Shown here: one piece after another, positions 41,363-49,904 of the stretch
Layout: each line of letters starts with the position of its first letter
Numbering within the stretch: position 1 is the stretch's first letter
Assembly (NCBI GenBank): GCA_963921255.3
Contig: CAWUEW020000003.1
Location: 1 to 64,000, forward strand
DNA length: 64,000 nt
Source: JANSYL01 sp963921255
GTDB taxonomy: Bacteria > Pseudomonadota > Alphaproteobacteria > Rhodobacterales > Rhodobacteraceae
Reading direction: 5' to 3'
Notes under the pieces: generated by a model
Seen by the model: the letters and a program-made list of their open reading frames with translations, nothing else
Told to the model about the DNA's origin: nothing
The model's database searches: none
Program-made: the position numbers and the translations under genes

Positions 41363-42295
41363 ATGCAACCGATTTTGGAGATCGACGCGCTCAGCAAGAC
41401 ATATGCGGGCGGGTTCACCGCGCTCGACAGCGTGTCATTGGACATTGCGCAGGGTGAGATCCTCGCGCTGCTCGGACCGAACGGCGCGGGTAAAACGACG
41501 CTAATCTCGACGGTCTGTGGGATCACGCAGCCGACATCGGGCCATGTGTCCGTGGGCGGCTTCGATACGGTCCGGGACTATCGCAAGGCGCGCGAGTTGA
41601 TCGGCCTCGTCCCGCAGGAGATCAATCTTGAGCCGTTCGAGAAGGTGATCAACACCGTCCGGTTCTCGCGCGGTCTGTTCGGGAAGCGCCGCGATGATGC
41701 GTTCTTGGAGAAAATCCTGCGTCAACTGTCGCTTTGGGACAAAAAAGACAATCGGATCATGACGCTGTCGGGTGGCATGAAGCGGCGTGTCCTGATTGCC
41801 AAGGCGTTGAGCCACGAGCCGCGCGTGCTGTTTCTCGATGAGCCGACGGCGGGCGTGGATGTCGAATTGCGCCGCGACATGTGGGACGTGGTGCGCACGC
41901 TGAAAGAGGATGGTGTGACGATCATTCTGACGACCCACTACCTGGAAGAGGCCGAGGCGATCGCGGATCGCGTCGGGGTGATCGACAAGGGCAAGATCTT
42001 GTTGGTCGAGGAAACGGCTGCGCTCATGAAGCGGATGGGCCAGAAGGAAATGCGCATCGAGTTGCGCAATCCGATTGCGTCTGTGCCGGAGTCCCTGTCG
42101 GCCTACAACCTGCGCCTTGAAGGCGAAGGGTGCCGGCTGGTGTATTCCTACGATCGGCAGGCCGCGCGCACGGGCATTGGCCGTCTCTTGCGCGATATGC
42201 AGGACGCTGACCTGCATGTCGCAGATGTGGAAACCAAGCAAAGCTCGCTTGAGGACATTTTTGTCGGACTGGTTGCCAAGGGGGAAGCGGCATGA
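41363..42295 (+). CDS. ABC-2 type exporter, ATP-binding protein
   Basis: The ATG at 41363 follows GGAGGA with 7-base spacing and gives 310 residues. It has Walker A GPNGAGKTT near 43, signature LSGGMKRRVLIAKAL near 138, Walker B VLFLDEPTAGVDVELR near 157, and the ABCA/NatA-like C-terminal extension from about 220. This is the family that drives ABC-2 permeases such as antibiotic or polysaccharide exporters. The permease gene overlaps by 4 bases, so the two work together. Substrate unknown. Confidence 0.92.
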   Translation: MQPILEIDALSKTYAGGFTALDSVSLDIAQGEILALLGPNGAGKTTLISTVCGITQPTSGHVSVGGFDTVRDYRKARELIGLVPQEINLEPFEKVINTVRFSRGLFGKRRDDAFLEKILRQLSLWDKKDNRIMTLSGGMKRRVLIAKALSHEPRVLFLDEPTAGVDVELRRDMWDVVRTLKEDGVTIILTTHYLEEAEAIADRVGVIDKGKILLVEETAALMKRMGQKEMRIELRNPIASVPESLSAYNLRLEGEGCRLVYSYDRQAARTGIGRLLRDMQDADLHVADVETKQSSLEDIFVGLVAKGEAA

Positions 42296-43053
42296 ATTTC
42301 ACAGCGATTCTTGCCATCTATCGCTTTGAGATGGCCCGCACGTTCCGCACCATCGCGCAATCGATCATCTCGCCTGTCTTGTCGACGGCGCTCTATTTCA
42401 TCGTGTTCGGCACAGCCATCGGCAGCCGGATCGAACAGGTCGAAGGTGTCAGCTACGGGGCGTTCATTGTTCCCGGCCTCATCATGCTGACGGTTCTGAC
42501 CCAGTCGATCTCAAATGCCAGCTTCGGGATCTACTTTCCCAAGTTCATTGGCACGGTTTACGAGCTGCTGTCGGCCCCGGCCTCGTTTCTGGAGATCACC
42601 GCGGGATACGTGCTGGCGGCTGCAACCAAGGCCCTGATGATCGGGTTGATCATTCTGGCGACGGCGTTCTTCTTCGTCGATATCACGATTGCCCATCCCG
42701 GATGGATGTTGGCGTTTCTGGTCCTGACCTGCCTGAGCTTCAGCCTGTTTGGCTTTATCATTGGCATCTGGGCCCAGAACTTTGAACAGCTTCAGCTGAT
42801 CCCGCTTCTGGCGGTGACGCCCTTGGTGTTCTTGGGGGGCGCGTTCTACTCGATTTCGATGCTACCGCCGGCGTGGCAATCCATCAGCCTGTTCAACCCG
42901 GTCGTGTATCTGGTGTCGGGTTTCCGTTGGTCGTTCTTCGACACGGCGGATGTGGCGTTGGGATGGTCGGTGCTGGCGATTGTCGGCTTCACGCTTGCCT
43001 GCGTTCTGACCATCGGATGGATTTTCCGCACGGGGTGGCGGCTGCGGGCATAG
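42292..43053 (+). CDS. ABC-2 type exporter, permease
   Basis: The 253-residue product has six hydrophobic segments and the ABC-2 pattern (FRTIAQSIISPVLSTALYFIVFGTAIGSRI at the start, GVSYGAFIVPGLIMLTVLTQSISNASFGIYFPKFIGTVYELLSAPAS, and LIPLLAVTPLVFLGGAFYSISMLPPAWQ). It resembles YadH-like exporters. Its ATG overlaps the stop of the ATPase gene (ATGA). Confidence 0.9.
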   Translation: MNFTAILAIYRFEMARTFRTIAQSIISPVLSTALYFIVFGTAIGSRIEQVEGVSYGAFIVPGLIMLTVLTQSISNASFGIYFPKFIGTVYELLSAPASFLEITAGYVLAAATKALMIGLIILATAFFFVDITIAHPGWMLAFLVLTCLSFSLFGFIIGIWAQNFEQLQLIPLLAVTPLVFLGGAFYSISMLPPAWQSISLFNPVVYLVSGFRWSFFDTADVALGWSVLAIVGFTLACVLTIGWIFRTGWRLRA

Positions 43054-43086
43054 GGAACCCGGCGTCCCGCGGGCGGCAGGCGCGCG

Positions 43087-43599
43087 TCAGCTCAGGAGGC
43101 CCTCAGGCGGATCGACGACGATCCGTCCTGCGGACAGATCCACGGTCGGAACAATGTCCTTGGTGAATGGTATCAGCGCCGAGCCCTTGATCCCGGGACC
43201 ACGGACATCCAGCAGATCGCTGGCCCCATGGTTGAGCACCGCCGCGACTTTTCCGATAGCGCTTCCACCGGTGTCGACGACCGCAAGGCCGATCAGGTCT
43301 GCATGATAAAATTCGTCGTCCGGCAACGAGGGCAGGGCCGTGCGCGGGGCGTAAAGCCGGGTGCCGCGCAGGCGATCTGCGCCCTCTTTGGTGGCGATGC
43401 CGGACAGGCGGGCGGCGAATCCCGCCTTGACGGGGCGGGTCAGTGTGACCGTCACCGCCGTATCCGTGTCGCCCAGGGTGAGCGGGCCGTAGGTGGCAAT
43501 ATCAGACGGCTCGGCGCAGAAGCTTTTCAGCCGCACCTCGCCGCGGACGCCAAAGGCGCCCGCAATTGCTCCGACACAGACCCGCTCGGCCATGGTCAA
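43087..43599 (-). CDS. rimM: Ribosome maturation factor RimM
   Basis: RimM binds S19 and helps 30S head maturation. The 170-residue product has the N-terminal beta-barrel (VCVGAIAGAFGVRGEVRLKSF) and a C-terminal PRC-barrel (DLIGLAVVDTGGSAIGKVAAVLNHGASDLLDV). It follows rpsP by 5 bases. ATG 43599 or the next in-frame ATG at 43593 may be the start. Confidence 0.94.
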   Translation of the reverse strand: MTMAERVCVGAIAGAFGVRGEVRLKSFCAEPSDIATYGPLTLGDTDTAVTVTLTRPVKAGFAARLSGIATKEGADRLRGTRLYAPRTALPSLPDDEFYHADLIGLAVVDTGGSAIGKVAAVLNHGASDLLDVRGPGIKGSALIPFTKDIVPTVDLSAGRIVVDPPEGLLS

Positions 43600-43604
43600 A
43601 CCGC

Positions 43605-44024
43605 TCAGCTTTCAGCGGTTTCTTCGGCCGCGTCGGCCTCTGCTTCTGCCGGAGCTTCCGCTTCAGCAGCTGCGGCTTCGGCTGCTTCAGCGGCCTTGGC
43701 GGCTTTCTCTTCAGCGCGTTCCTGCGCTTTTTTGCCCGGCTCTGCCTTCTGGGGGTTGTTGCGGGTCTTGGCTTCAAGAACGCCGGCGGCTTCGAGGAAG
43801 CGGCTCACGCGGTCGGTCGGCTGTGCGCCCTGGTCGAGCCAGTACTGAACGCGCTCCATCTTCATCTTCACGCGCTCTTCGCTGTCTTTGGGAAGAAGCG
43901 GGTTGTAGGTGCCAAGCTTCTCGATGAAGCGGCCGTCACGCGGCATGCGGCTGTCGGCGGCCACGATCGAGTAGAAGGGGCGTTTTTTCGAGCCGCCGCG
44001 GGCCAAACGGATTTTCATTGCCAT
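43605..44024 (-). CDS. rpsP: 30S ribosomal protein S16 with acidic/alanine tail
   Basis: The first 80 residues are ordinary S16 (MAMKIRLARGGSKKRPFYSIVAADSRMPRDGRFIEKLGTYNPL), which supports early 16S folding. From about residue 85 an added tail of Ala, Glu and Lys (KKAQERAEEKAAKAAEAAEAAAAEAEAPAEAEADAAEE) brings the length to 139. Such tails are known in Rhodobacterales; the role is unknown. It lies between the chorismate mutase gene and rimM. Confidence 0.96.
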   Translation of the reverse strand: MAMKIRLARGGSKKRPFYSIVAADSRMPRDGRFIEKLGTYNPLLPKDSEERVKMKMERVQYWLDQGAQPTDRVSRFLEAAGVLEAKTRNNPQKAEPGKKAQERAEEKAAKAAEAAEAAAAEAEAPAEAEADAAEETAES

Positions 44025-44059
44025 GGGGTGTTCTCCTTAAAACTGGCGATTGGGGCCGA

Positions 44060-44365
44060 TCAGGCCCCGTTTTCCTGGTGTTGTTTATGGTGCTGAATGA
44101 CCTCAGCGATGATGAAGTTCAGAAACTTCTTGGCGAATTCCGGGTCCAGATCGGCCCGTTTTGCCAGGTCTTCTAGCCGTGCGATCTGCGCTGCCTCGCG
44201 GGCGGGATCGGACGGGGGAAGGTCGTGGTTGGCCTTGAGCCGGCCAACGGCTTGGGTGTGCTTGAAGCGTTCGCCAAGCGTGTAAACAAGGATCGCATCG
44301 AGCCGGTCGATGGATTCGCGGTGCTCTTTGAGCACTTCGGCGGCGCGGGCAACGGCGTCACTCAT
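44060..44365 (-). CDS. Chorismate mutase (AroQ class)
   Basis: Chorismate mutase makes prephenate for Phe and Tyr. The 101-residue product is a single all-helical AroQ domain: LKEHRESIDRLDAILVYTLGERFKHTQAVGRLKA holds the conserved Arg and Lys, and FLNFIIAEVIQHH is the last helix. It overlaps the last GNAT gene by 4 bases. Its place between ffh and rpsP is a Rhodobacterales habit with no obvious metabolic link. Confidence 0.9.
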   Translation of the reverse strand: MSDAVARAAEVLKEHRESIDRLDAILVYTLGERFKHTQAVGRLKANHDLPPSDPAREAAQIARLEDLAKRADLDPEFAKKFLNFIIAEVIQHHKQHQENGA

Positions 44366-44874
44366 GCGGCAATCTCCGATGGGGCGGGGTGGCGATAGAC
44401 AAGCGTGTCGGGCTTAGGGGGCTGCGCCTGAGCGTCCCGGCGGCAACCGAGGCGTTCGGCCAGGGCAATTGACCGGGCATTGTCGGGGTGAATGTAGCTG
44501 ACAGCGGTTGGCCAGCCGAAGGCGCCATAGGCGTGTGCACGGGCGGCAGTTGCGGCTTCCGACGCATAGCCCTGACCCTCATAGCCGGCCCAGATCAGCC
44601 ATCCGAGTTCTTTCTCTGGCCACCCGTCCGGGTACCAGCACCCAACCAGCCCGATTGGCGTGGCATCGTTCAAGGTGACCGTCCACATCCCGAACCCATG
44701 CAGCGCCCAATGTCCGATCTCGGCGGCAAAAAGGATCCAGGCCTGCCGGGCATCGGCGTAGGGCCCGCCGGTGTATTGTGCGCGGTTCGACAGGAAGTAA
44801 TCGCGGAACTCCGGAAAGTCCGCGGCCTCTGGCGCGCGCAAAACCAACCGGTCGGTGGTCAGCGTCGGGATCAT
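44362..44874 (-). CDS. GNAT acetyltransferase, tandem paralogue 5
   Basis: The ATG at 44874 overlaps the stop of paralogue 4 and gives 170 residues. It starts IPTLTTDRLVLRAPEAADFPEF and has the acetyl-CoA loop EGQGYASEAATAARAHAYG near 105, then AVSYIHPDNARSIALAERLGC near 130. This is the RimJ/RimL-like branch of GNATs. Substrate unknown. The chorismate mutase gene starts over its stop. Confidence 0.88.
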   Translation of the reverse strand: MIPTLTTDRLVLRAPEAADFPEFRDYFLSNRAQYTGGPYADARQAWILFAAEIGHWALHGFGMWTVTLNDATPIGLVGCWYPDGWPEKELGWLIWAGYEGQGYASEAATAARAHAYGAFGWPTAVSYIHPDNARSIALAERLGCRRDAQAQPPKPDTLVYRHPAPSEIAA

Positions 44875-45386
44875 TGCGTGACCTCCTCGGCTGAGGGGTG
44901 GCGCCAAATATCGAGGCGACCATATTCCGTGTGCTCAAACGGGGCCTCGAACTGGCAGCCGAGACGCTGAGCCAAGGCAATGGAGCGTGCATTGTCCGGG
45001 GCCACACAACTGATGACGCTGGACCAGCCGAGCGTCTCGTAGGCATAGGCCCGCGCGGCGGTCGCAGCTTCGAACGCGATCCCGCGCCCTTCGCCCTCGG
45101 CAAACAGGCTCCAGGCGATCTCGCATTCGGGCCATCCCTCGGGGTGGAAAAGGCCAGTGGTCCCCAAGGCGGCGTCGGTTTCCGTGTCCGCGATGATCCA
45201 GCGCCCATATCCCCGCAGCGGCCATTGACCCAACAGCGCGCAGAACTGGTGCCAGGCCTCGCTGCGGCTGTTCGGCCCGCCGACAAAACTGGCCCGGTCC
45301 GAGGCGCGGAAGGTGGCGTAGGCGTCGAAATCGCGCAGCGCGGGCGCGCGCAAGGTCAGCCGTTTGGTGTGAAGCGTCGGGATCAT
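44871..45386 (-). CDS. GNAT acetyltransferase, tandem paralogue 4
   Basis: The 171-residue product starts IPTLHTKRLTLRAPALRDFDAY and keeps SCVAPDNARSIALAQRLGC, but its acetyl-CoA loop reads EGRGIAFEAATAARAYAYE, the most divergent of the five. It overlaps paralogues 3 and 5 by 4 bases each, so all three should be translated together. Confidence 0.87.
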   Translation of the reverse strand: MIPTLHTKRLTLRAPALRDFDAYATFRASDRASFVGGPNSRSEAWHQFCALLGQWPLRGYGRWIIADTETDAALGTTGLFHPEGWPECEIAWSLFAEGEGRGIAFEAATAARAYAYETLGWSSVISCVAPDNARSIALAQRLGCQFEAPFEHTEYGRLDIWRHPSAEEVTQ

Positions 45387-45919
45387 TGCGCGACCTCCGA
45401 TGGCGACGGATGGCGGTAGACCAGATCGTCGGGGTGGGGGCCATGGGCCGTGCCATCCAAGACGCAGCCAAGCCGTTCGGCCAAGGCGATGGACCGTGCG
45501 TTCGCCGCGTCAATATAGCTGACGGCGGTCGTCCAACCGAGGTCGTCATAGGCATAGCGGCGGATGCGGCGCATGGCTTCGGTGGCAAAGCCCTGTCCTT
45601 CGGCCGCCTCATCCCAAACCGTCCAGCTCAATTCTTTCTCGGGCCAGCCTTCCGGGTACCACGGACCCATGGAACCGACAGGTGCGCCTGTGTCCTTGCG
45701 CACGCACACAAAGACGCCGGCTCCGCGCAGCGCCCAGTGCCCGGTCAGGATCGCGTGCACCCGCCAGGCATGGGTGATGTCCTTGTCCGCCCCGCCGCCG
45801 ACGAAGCGTGCGCGATCCGACATGACGAAGGGCGCGAGGTGCGGGAAATCCGCAGCCTCCGGCGCGCGCAGAGTCAGGCGCTCGGTCTCGAGTACGGGGC
45901 AGCCGGTGAGGGAAATCAT
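45383..45919 (-). CDS. GNAT acetyltransferase, tandem paralogue 3
   Basis: The 178-residue product starts with CPVLETERLTLRAPEAADFPHLAPF, then has AEGQGFATEAMRRIRRYAYD near 105 and AVSYIDAANARSIALAERLGC near 130, the standard GNAT order. It is separated from paralogue 2 by a 94-base gap, the only sizeable gap in the five-gene run, and overlaps paralogue 4. Confidence 0.88.
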   Translation of the reverse strand: MISLTGCPVLETERLTLRAPEAADFPHLAPFVMSDRARFVGGGADKDITHAWRVHAILTGHWALRGAGVFVCVRKDTGAPVGSMGPWYPEGWPEKELSWTVWDEAAEGQGFATEAMRRIRRYAYDDLGWTTAVSYIDAANARSIALAERLGCVLDGTAHGPHPDDLVYRHPSPSEVAQ

Positions 45920-46013
45920 GCCATTCCCCCAAATGCGCCGATCGCAAAATCACGCGAAATACGGCTGTGACCAGTGGATAAGCCTGTGGGTTTCACGGAG
46001 ATCGTAAAGCGCG

Positions 46014-46598
46014 TCATGCTGCCCCTCCGTGTCGCCACACGTGGGTCAGCTCGCCGTCCTGCTCCAGGATCGCAGCCTCGGCCGTCGCGTCGCGCCGTGC
46101 CCCCAGGCGGGCAGCCAGGGCGTTCGAGGCCGCATTGCCGGGGTCGATGTAGCTGACGAATTGGTCTTTGCCCAACAGGCCCAGGCCAAAAGTCCGGGCG
46201 GCGTCGGCCGCCTCGAGGGCATAGCCCTGGCCACGGGCGTGGGCCCCGAACAGATACCCGAGTTCGGGTTCGGGATCGTCCCATTCCAAGCCCAGATGCA
46301 CAAAGCCCAACAATGCCCCATCGGCGCGCCGCTCGACCGCCCAAAGCCCATGGCCGTGCAGCAGCCAGCCGGCGGTGTAGTAGCTGAACTCCGTCCAGGC
46401 ATCTTCGGCCGAGTATGGGCCGCCAAAGCCCTCCGCCTCGGGGCCTGTGAAAATCTCGGTCCAAAGCGACAGGTCCTCGATCCGCGGGGACCGCAGGAAC
46501 AGCCGCTCGGTCTGCAGAACCGGGACCGTCCCCTGGTGCATCTGGGCGGCCGTCTTGGCCGCGCCGGTGGGGGCTTGTGCACAGCGTGGGGTGGTCAT
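46014..46598 (-). CDS. GNAT acetyltransferase, tandem paralogue 2
   Basis: The ATG at 46598 overlaps the stop of paralogue 1. The 194-residue product has an extra 25-residue N-terminus before VLQTERLFLRSPRIEDLSLW. It has acetyl-CoA loop ARGQGYALEAADAARTF near 130 and FVSYIDPGNAASNALAARLGARRDA near 155. The extra N-terminus is the main difference from its neighbours. Confidence 0.86.
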   Translation of the reverse strand: MTTPRCAQAPTGAAKTAAQMHQGTVPVLQTERLFLRSPRIEDLSLWTEIFTGPEAEGFGGPYSAEDAWTEFSYYTAGWLLHGHGLWAVERRADGALLGFVHLGLEWDDPEPELGYLFGAHARGQGYALEAADAARTFGLGLLGKDQFVSYIDPGNAASNALAARLGARRDATAEAAILEQDGELTHVWRHGGAA

Positions 46599-47107
46599 GC
46601 GGCCCCCCAGTGTCGATACACCAAGCATGTGGCGCGCGTGGTTTCGTGGGGCAGGGGGGCTGCCGCGTCGGCTTTCGCGCCCAACCGCTCCGCCACCGCG
46701 ACGGATTTGGCGTTGTCGGGGGCGATGTAGCTGACCAGCGAGGCAAAACGATCCCGGGCCCACGCCTTCGCGGCGCGTGCGGCCTCGGTCGCGTAGCCTT
46801 GGCCTTCAAACCCGTCGTACAGCACCCACCCCATTTCGGGCTCCGGATAAGTCGTGGGTTGGCTGAACCCGGTCAGGCCTATCACCGTGCCGTCGCGGCG
46901 TTGGATCATCCAGTGGCCGGGCTCGTCGAACACCCACCCGACAAACTCGGATGCAAAGGCCTGCCAAGTGCTGCGCGGCGTCGGATCCGTGAAACCGGAG
47001 CGCGGCGTGGACAAAAACGCCGCCCATGCGGAAAGGTCCGCGCGGGTGGGCCCGCGCAGGATCAGACGCTCGGTTTCGAGCGTTGGGATATGCACCCCAA
47101 CCGACAT
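46595..47107 (-). CDS. GNAT acetyltransferase, tandem paralogue 1
   Basis: The 170-residue product starts IPTLETERLILRGPTRADLSAW and has FEGQGYATEAARAAKAWARD near 100 and LVSYIAPDNAKSVAVAERLGA near 125. Its ATG overlaps the ffh stop (TAATG), so its translation is tied to that of the signal-recognition GTPase. It heads the five-gene GNAT run. Confidence 0.88.
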   Translation of the reverse strand: MSVGVHIPTLETERLILRGPTRADLSAWAAFLSTPRSGFTDPTPRSTWQAFASEFVGWVFDEPGHWMIQRRDGTVIGLTGFSQPTTYPEPEMGWVLYDGFEGQGYATEAARAAKAWARDRFASLVSYIAPDNAKSVAVAERLGAKADAAAPLPHETTRATCLVYRHWGAA

Positions 47108-48612
47108 TACTTTTTCTTTCCGAACCCGCTGAGGCCCGGGGGCAGGGCGCCGCCGCCCAAACCGGGCAGACCGCCGGGGCTGCCCATCTGCCGGGCCGCT
47201 GCTTCCAGCGCCTTGGCATCCATCTGGCCGGGATCCATGCCTTTGAGCGCGTCGGGCGTGCCTTTGCCCATGAGCGCGCCCAATCCGCCGCGCATCATGC
47301 CTTTCTTGCCCATTTTGCCGAGCTTCTTCATTGCGTCGGCCATCTGGCGTTGCATTTTCAGCAGCTTGTTGAGGTCGCTCACCTCTTGACCTGCACCCGC
47401 CGCGATCCGCTTCTTCCGGGACGCCTGCAAGAGCTGCGGGTTGGCGCGTTCGCGCTTGGTCATGGAATTGATCAGGGCGATCTGACGTTTGATCACCGTG
47501 TCGTCAAAGCCTGCGTCGTCCAGCTGCTTCTGCATCTTGGCCATGCCCGGCATCATTCCCATCATGCCCTGCATGCCGCCCATCTTCATCATCTGTTCCA
47601 GCTGGCCCTTGAGGTCGTTCATGTTGAACATCCCCTTCTGGAACCGCTTCATCATGCGCTCGGCCTGTTCGGCTTCGAGCACTTCCTGCGCCTTCTCGAC
47701 GAGGGCCACGATGTCGCCCATGCCAAGAATGCGGCCTGCGATACGCTCGGGCTCGAAGGTCTCGAGCGCGTCCATCTTTTCGCCGAGGCCGACGAAGCGG
47801 ATGGGCTTGCCCGTGATCGCCCGCATCGACAACGCCGCACCCCCGCGGCCGTCGCCGTCCATGCGGGTCAGCACAACGCCCGAAACGCCGATCTTGTCGT
47901 CAAACTCCTGGGCGACATTCACCGCGTCCTGGCCGGTCAGGCCATCGACCACCAGCAGCGTTTCGCGCGGGTTCGCGACGTCGCGCACAGCAGCCGCCTG
48001 GGCGATCAACTCTTGGTCGATGTGCAATCGGCCCGCGGTGTCGAGCATATAGACGTCGTAGCCTCCAAGACTGGCTTGCGTCTTGGCACGCTTCGCGATG
48101 GTAACCGGGTCTTCGCCTTTCACGATGGGCAGCGTGTCGACACCAATCTGCGAGCCAAGGATCGCCAACTGCTCCATTGCTGCCGGGCGGTTGGTGTCGA
48201 GCGAGGCCATCAGCACCTTTTTCCCGTCACGCTCTTTCAAGCGGCGGGCCAGTTTTGCCGTGGTGGTGGTTTTACCGGACCCTTGCAGACCGACCATCAG
48301 GATCGGTGCAGGCGGGTTGTCGATCTTCAGGGCGCCCGGGTCTTCGTCACCTGCCAGAACGCCGATCAGTTCGTCATGGACAATCTTGATAACCTGCTGG
48401 CCGGGCGTCACCGACTTTGTAACGGCTGCTCCGGTCGCTTTCTTCTCAACCGCCTTGATGAAGCTGCGGGCCACGGGCAGCGAAACGTCCGCTTCCAGAA
48501 GGGCGACGCGCACCTCCCGCATGGCGGTGCGCACATCGTCTTCCGTCAGCGCGCCCTGTTTGGTCAGCCGGTCAAAGACACCAGACAGCCGTTCGGACAG
48601 ATTTTCAAACAT
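47107..48612 (-). CDS. ffh: Signal recognition particle protein Ffh
   Basis: Ffh binds 4.5S RNA and signal peptides and delivers ribosomes to FtsY. The 501-residue product has the N domain, then the G domain with GLQGSGKTTTTAKLARRL near 105, DTAGR near 190, and the M domain from about 300, rich in Met and Gly (FNMNDLKGQLEQMMKMGGMQGMMGMM), ending with the GLGGGALPPGLSGFGKKK tail. A 278-base gap lies upstream; I see no clear promoter in it. Confidence 0.97.
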   Translation of the reverse strand: MFENLSERLSGVFDRLTKQGALTEDDVRTAMREVRVALLEADVSLPVARSFIKAVEKKATGAAVTKSVTPGQQVIKIVHDELIGVLAGDEDPGALKIDNPPAPILMVGLQGSGKTTTTAKLARRLKERDGKKVLMASLDTNRPAAMEQLAILGSQIGVDTLPIVKGEDPVTIAKRAKTQASLGGYDVYMLDTAGRLHIDQELIAQAAAVRDVANPRETLLVVDGLTGQDAVNVAQEFDDKIGVSGVVLTRMDGDGRGGAALSMRAITGKPIRFVGLGEKMDALETFEPERIAGRILGMGDIVALVEKAQEVLEAEQAERMMKRFQKGMFNMNDLKGQLEQMMKMGGMQGMMGMMPGMAKMQKQLDDAGFDDTVIKRQIALINSMTKRERANPQLLQASRKKRIAAGAGQEVSDLNKLLKMQRQMADAMKKLGKMGKKGMMRGGLGALMGKGTPDALKGMDPGQMDAKALEAAARQMGSPGGLPGLGGGALPPGLSGFGKKK

Positions 48613-48890
48613 GGGCCAGGCCCCTCTTCATCATTCGCAATCCCCCGAAACTTAAGGGGGCGCCCGGGCATCACCAAGTCCTGCGCCGCAAAGGCACCGG
48701 CAAAACGCGAATTGCCCCCGTGGGCGAAACCTCGCTGACGGGGGGCGATCCTGAAGCCGCTCCAGGACCGGAAAGCTGGCGCTGTCCGGGTATGTTGCGC
48801 TGCCCTTACGCGCGCGGGCGCTGTGGAGTCAAGAGGCGCAGCGGGTCCGGTGCGGGCATGAATGGATCGGGAACGCCCCGGATCCGCCCC

Positions 48891-49409
48891 TCAGGCGCAG
48901 TCGACCTCAAGCGAAAGGACGTCGCCCGCCAACATATCGCGCCCTTGCGGCGCCTGGAGGGAAAACGCACGCCGAAGGTCCAGTCGGTCCCAGTCTTCCT
49001 GACGTGTCGGTGGCGCACTGTCGGGGCGCGACCCCGAAGGCCCGAACAGCGTGATGGCCATTGGGCCGCCGAATTCCACCCCGGCAAAGGTGAACCCTTC
49101 GACGTTATGGGCGTAGACGCCGATCAGATCTGCGGCGGGGCCTTGCGATGTGACGATCAGGGTCCAGATCGGGCCGCGGATTTCGTCGCCCAATTGCATC
49201 TCGCCTGACGCTAAATGCGCTGTTGAGCCCCCTTCCTGGCGAAAACTCTGACCAAGCATCGTGTAGCTTGCCGATCCCGACAGTTCCGTTCCGGGGCGGA
49301 TTGGACCGACGCCTTGCGTGACCGAGATCGTGAAATTGAGCGTACAGCTTTGTGCTGTCGCGACGCCGGGCATGATCAAGGCAAGGGCAAACAAGAACCG
49401 GAGTATCAT
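48891..49409 (-). CDS. Secreted protein of unknown function
   Basis: The 172-residue product has a signal peptide (ILRFLFALALIMPGVATAQS, cleavage near 20) and a mature part predicted to be mostly beta strand (LNFTISVTQGVGPIRPGTELSGSASYTM). Two cysteines, at the mature start and near the end (LEVDCA), could form a disulfide. I recognise no family. It lies 107 bases after the DoxX gene on the same strand. Confidence 0.65.
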   Translation of the reverse strand: MILRFLFALALIMPGVATAQSCTLNFTISVTQGVGPIRPGTELSGSASYTMLGQSFRQEGGSTAHLASGEMQLGDEIRGPIWTLIVTSQGPAADLIGVYAHNVEGFTFAGVEFGGPMAITLFGPSGSRPDSAPPTRQEDWDRLDLRRAFSLQAPQGRDMLAGDVLSLEVDCA

Positions 49410-49516
49410 GCCAGCAGGCTATCATTGCCGGGCCGCAACGCAACGGGGCGGTTTGAGAAAGATGAACGCCCCGATCTCGACGGAGCGAGACCGGGGCGAA
49501 CCAACCCGAGCAGGGA

Positions 49517-49876
49517 CTAGGCGTTGCGACCGATCTGGTCGCGATGGGCGTAGAGGATCAGGGCGGCGAGCACGCCCAGGACAAGCGCGGGCACAAAGGA
49601 TGGCCCAAGCACGGCGACATGCGCAATGATCGCGCCGACCATCGTTGCCACCAGCAGCGCCGCGCCGAGGGCGGCCAGACCGGGCACCCAGAGCAGGACC
49701 GCCGCGGCAACCTCGATGCCCCCGGTCACGTATCGGAACCATTGGCCCCAACCGATGGCCTCAAAGGTCATCACCATCATCTCGGCGCCGAGGAGTATGC
49801 TGCCCCCCGCCGCCAAGAAGGCCAGGGTCAAGAGGCCCTTGACCCCCGAGATCGCGTACTTTGTCCAAGTGCTCAT
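49517..49876 (-). CDS. DoxX-family membrane protein
   Basis: The ATG at 49876 gives 119 residues with four hydrophobic segments. The first reads GVKGLLTLAFLAAGGSILLG, and WGQWFRYVTGGIEVAAAVLLW follows, matching DoxX-like proteins, which are linked to quinone or thiol redox stress. It follows the azoreductase gene by 28 bases, so the two form a small redox operon divergent from a LysR regulator. Confidence 0.82.
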   Translation of the reverse strand: MSTWTKYAISGVKGLLTLAFLAAGGSILLGAEMMVMTFEAIGWGQWFRYVTGGIEVAAAVLLWVPGLAALGAALLVATMVGAIIAHVAVLGPSFVPALVLGVLAALILYAHRDQIGRNA

Positions 49877-49904
49877 CCGCGCTTCTCCCTGTTCGTGTGA
49901 CGGA

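Noticed and set aside
47026..48738. 570-codon plus-strand frame antisense to ffh
   Set aside because: It spans the whole of ffh and has the low-complexity His/Gln/Arg composition of a shadow frame.
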